Assembly (NCBI GenBank): GCA_023435545.1
Contig: JAEYRQ010000241.1
Span: forward strand, 1 to 7,679
DNA: 7,679 bases
Origin: Pseudomonadota bacterium
GTDB lineage: Bacteria; Pseudomonadota; Alphaproteobacteria; Rhizobiales; Tepidamorphaceae
Reading direction: 5' to 3'
The position numbers were made by a program, and so were the translations under genes. Of this stretch, positions 6,662 to 7,679 are shown piece by piece. Numbering within the stretch: the first letter of the stretch is position 1; each line of letters opens with the position of its first letter. The notes beneath the pieces are model-generated. The model had not been told where the DNA came from. It made no database searches and worked only from the letters and a program-made list of their open reading frames with translations.

Positions 6662-6705
6662 GTAGCTGACAGAAGCGCTTTCCCCCGGAAAGCGCGGCTG
6701 GCTAC
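6662..6705 (-). other. Hairpin in the hmuR leader
   Basis: GCGCTTTCC (6675-6683) and GGAAAGCGC (6687-6695) are a perfect 9-bp inverted repeat around a 3-nt loop. A second, outer pair GTAGC (6662-6666) / GCTAC (6701-6705) could close the structure. If the promoter at 6784-6813 is correct, the hairpin lies in the middle of the untranslated leader and ends about 10 nt before the GGGGG ribosome site of hmuR. It has no run of T after it on the minus strand, so it is not an obvious terminator. It could stabilise the message, act in translation control, or be a protein-binding palindrome in DNA. The pairing is seen; the role is unknown. Confidence 0.6.
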
Positions 6706-6732
6706 TCGACGCTGGGTCTTTTGCTCGCTCGC

Positions 6733-6751
6733 GGCGCCTGGCGCCTGGCGC
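6733..6751. repeat. Short tandem repeat of GGCGCCT
   Basis: Two whole copies of GGCGCCT (6733-6739 and 6740-6746) are followed by a partial third, GGCGC. Each unit contains the palindrome GGCGCC. It lies in the predicted 5' leader of hmuR. Such a small repeat may be slippage with no function. Confidence 0.5.
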
Positions 6752-6772
6752 GGGTCACTGGTCGACGACCCG
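6751..6772. repeat. Inverted repeat near the predicted hmuR transcription start
   Basis: CGGGTC (6751-6756) and GACCCG (6767-6772) form a 6-bp inverted repeat with a 10-nt spacer that holds the palindrome GTCGAC. It sits just downstream of the expected hmuR start of transcription (about 6777 on the minus strand). It could be an operator or the first stem of the leader; in GC-rich DNA a match of this size can also be chance. Confidence 0.35.
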
Positions 6773-6779
6773 ACGATGG

Positions 6780-6807
6780 TTGCGTTCTAGATTAATCGGA
6801 CTATTAC
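6780..6807 (+). promoter_or_regulatory. Possible weak promoter for hmuP-hmuT overlapping the hmuR promoter
   Basis: TTGCGT (6780-6785) and TATTAC (6802-6807) are spaced by 16 bp on the plus strand. The -35 match is poor (three of six) and the -10 moderate (four of six), so activation by a protein would be expected if it is used. It lies on the same AT-rich core as the hmuR promoter and would start transcription near 6814, about 60 nt before the hmuP ATG. It is inferred mainly from position. Confidence 0.3.
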
Positions 6808-6813
6808 AGTCAA
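6784..6813 (-). promoter_or_regulatory. Predicted sigma-70-type promoter of the hmuR operon
   Basis: On the minus strand TTGACT (6813-6808) matches five of six bases of the -35 consensus, and TAGAAC (6789-6784) four of six of the -10, with an 18-bp spacer. This is also the most AT-rich stretch in the divergent control region. Transcription would begin near 6777, giving a leader of about 135 nt before the hmuR ATG. The spacer contains the palindrome GATTAATC (6790-6797), next to TTCTAGA (6785-6791) read on the plus strand; a repressor or activator bound here would act on both directions. In Bradyrhizobium this spot is controlled by Irr at an iron control element together with HmuP; whether the palindrome is such an element cannot be told by eye. 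Confidence 0.55.
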
Positions 6814-6875
6814 GTTTGAAACCGCCCGCTTTCGCCCGTGAGGTCCGAAGGCGGGTCGACCTGCCGGAGTTCTCG

Positions 6876-7061
6876 ATGGATCCAGACGCCACCCGACCCG
6901 TTGCGCAGAACGCTGCCGCGCCGCCCGAGCCTGCGCGACAGCCGAGCAGCGTAGATTCTGCCGAGCTTTTCCGCGGCGCCCGCGAGGTCGTCATCCTGCA
7001 CAACCGGGAACGATACATCCTGCGGATCACGCGGCAGGGAAAACTCATCCTGAACAAATAG
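6876..7061 (+). CDS. hmuP: Haemin uptake protein HmuP (HemP family)
   Basis: This 61-residue protein ends in the HemP signature: 'DSAELFRGAREVVI' followed by 'NRERYILRITRQGKLILNK' in continuous frame, a small basic beta-rich domain. The first ~27 residues are a Pro/Ala-rich tail. In Bradyrhizobium japonicum HmuP binds the hmuR promoter and, with Irr, is needed to switch the receptor gene on; the same job is likely here because hmuP faces hmuR across the shared control region. The frame is open back to a TTG at 6780, but that start would put the predicted promoter inside the gene; ATG 6876 is chosen because CGGAG lies 7 nt before it and the length then suits the family. hmuT follows after 89 nt, probably on the same message. 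Confidence 0.9.
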   Translation: MDPDATRPVAQNAAAPPEPARQPSSVDSAELFRGAREVVILHNRERYILRITRQGKLILNK

Positions 7062-7150
7062 CCCGATATGGGGACAGGCCCTCCAGCCGTGGCCACACCG
7101 CCTGCCACCCAAAGCCATGCCCGTCCGCATACCAGCCCGGAGTTGATCGC

Positions 7151-7679
7151 ATGCCTTGCCTCCGACTGAAGCTCGCATCCGCCGCCGTTGCGTCTACGCT
7201 CGCGTTGGCGGCCGTCTCCGCAGGGGCCGTCGAGGTCGTTGATGCTGACGACAGACAAGTAGAGATCGCGGATTCCAGCCATGTCGTGTCGATCGGCGGG
7301 TCCATCACCGAGATCATCTATGCGCTCGGTCTTGGACACAGGATCGCGGCAATCGACTCCACCAGCCTTTATCCACCCGGCCTGCTGAGCGACAAGCCGG
7401 TCGTTGGCTATATGCGGGCGCTTTCGGCGGAAGGTGTGCTGTCGACCTCACCAACGCTGATCCTGGCCGAGGACGGCTCGGGGCCACCGGAGACGATCGA
7501 GATCCTGGAGAAGGCCTCGGTTCCCTTCGTCCTGGTGCCGAGCGAGCCCGGCGCCGAAGGTGCAATTGCGAAGATTCGCTTCGTGGCCGAGGCGATGGAG
7601 GTCCCCGACCGCGGCCATCGGCTGGCGACCCTGGTCGCGGAGGATCTCGAAACCGTGCGCCGCGCGGTCCAGCACGTGC
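7151..7679 (+). CDS. hmuT: Periplasmic haem-binding protein HmuT, 3' end cut off by window
   Basis: The frame is open from ATG 7151 to the window edge (176 codons, no stop). The first 26 residues are a signal peptide ending in 'AVSAGA'. The rest is the first lobe of a periplasmic binding protein of the haem ABC-importer class: 'HVVSIGGSITEIIYALG', 'AAIDSTSLYPPG' and 'VGYMRALSAEGVLS' are its standard motifs. Tyr74 in 'TSLYPPG' matches the Tyr that ligates haem in Yersinia HmuT and Shigella ShuT. Full proteins of the family are about 280-310 residues, so roughly 110-130 residues lie outside. CGGAG 8 nt before the ATG supports the start. It takes haem delivered by HmuR to the inner-membrane importer, whose permease (hmuU) and ATPase (hmuV) genes would be expected next. 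The closest alternatives, siderophore or cobalamin binders, lack the TSxYP motif. Confidence 0.92.
   Translation, partial: MPCLRLKLASAAVASTLALAAVSAGAVEVVDADDRQVEIADSSHVVSIGGSITEIIYALGLGHRIAAIDSTSLYPPGLLSDKPVVGYMRALSAEGVLSTSPTLILAEDGSGPPETIEILEKASVPFVLVPSEPGAEGAIAKIRFVAEAMEVPDRGHRLATLVAEDLETVRRAVQHV

Noticed and set aside
5871..6665. Plus-strand open frame (264 codons) opposite the hmuR plug region
   Set aside because: His/Arg/Val-rich shadow of hmuR, which has all its family motifs in the minus frame.
7117..7146. Nine-codon mini-frame (ATG to TGA) just before hmuT
   Set aside because: It ends 4 nt before the hmuT ATG and could be a leader peptide, but it has no ribosome site and no codon pattern suggesting attenuation; frames this short are common by chance.
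6755..7339. Minus-strand open frame (194 codons) opposite hmuP and the start of hmuT
   Set aside because: It covers the control region and two recognised genes, and its translation shows no domain or sensible start site.

Overview
The window carries most of a haem-uptake locus from a high-GC alphaproteobacterium, most likely of the order Hyphomicrobiales (Rhizobiales). That placement is inferred from the GC-rich codon use, the hmuR / exbB-exbD-tonB / hmuP-hmuT gene set with an IsdG-type haem oxygenase (an arrangement known from Bradyrhizobium and relatives), and a palindrome of a kind common between genes in this order. No mobile element, CRISPR array, tRNA or rRNA was seen.

Layout. Bases 1-615 (+) hold the 3' part of a pyridoxamine-phosphate-oxidase-fold flavoprotein gene that seems unrelated to haem uptake. 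A long imperfect hairpin (642-694) sits in the short gap where this gene converges with the haem operon. From 6641 down to 727 (-) run seven tightly packed genes: the TonB-dependent haem receptor hmuR, an unnamed exported protein, exbB, two different exbD genes, tonB, and a small IsdG-family haem-degrading monooxygenase. Gaps are 10-40 nt, or the genes overlap (exbB/exbD1 by 11 nt, exbD2/tonB by an ATGA), so this reads as one operon. A 234-nt control region (6642-6875) separates hmuR from the divergent hmuP and hmuT (+). hmuT runs off the right edge; hmuU and hmuV would be expected beyond it but are not in view.

How it works together. HmuR takes haem (or haem from haemoproteins) across the outer membrane, driven by the ExbB-ExbD-TonB motor encoded beside it. 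HmuT is the periplasmic haem carrier for an inner-membrane ABC importer. The IsdG-like enzyme opens the haem ring in the cytoplasm to free iron. HmuP is a small protein known in Bradyrhizobium as a co-activator of the haem receptor gene.

Most of this is a known type of system. The less ordinary points are these: both the ExbB and the second ExbD lack the charged membrane residue that the E. coli proteins need (Glu to Val, Asp to Asn), while the first ExbD keeps its Asp; an uncharacterised four-cysteine exported protein lies between receptor and motor; and the hmuR message appears to start with a leader of about 135 nt holding a perfect 9-bp hairpin.
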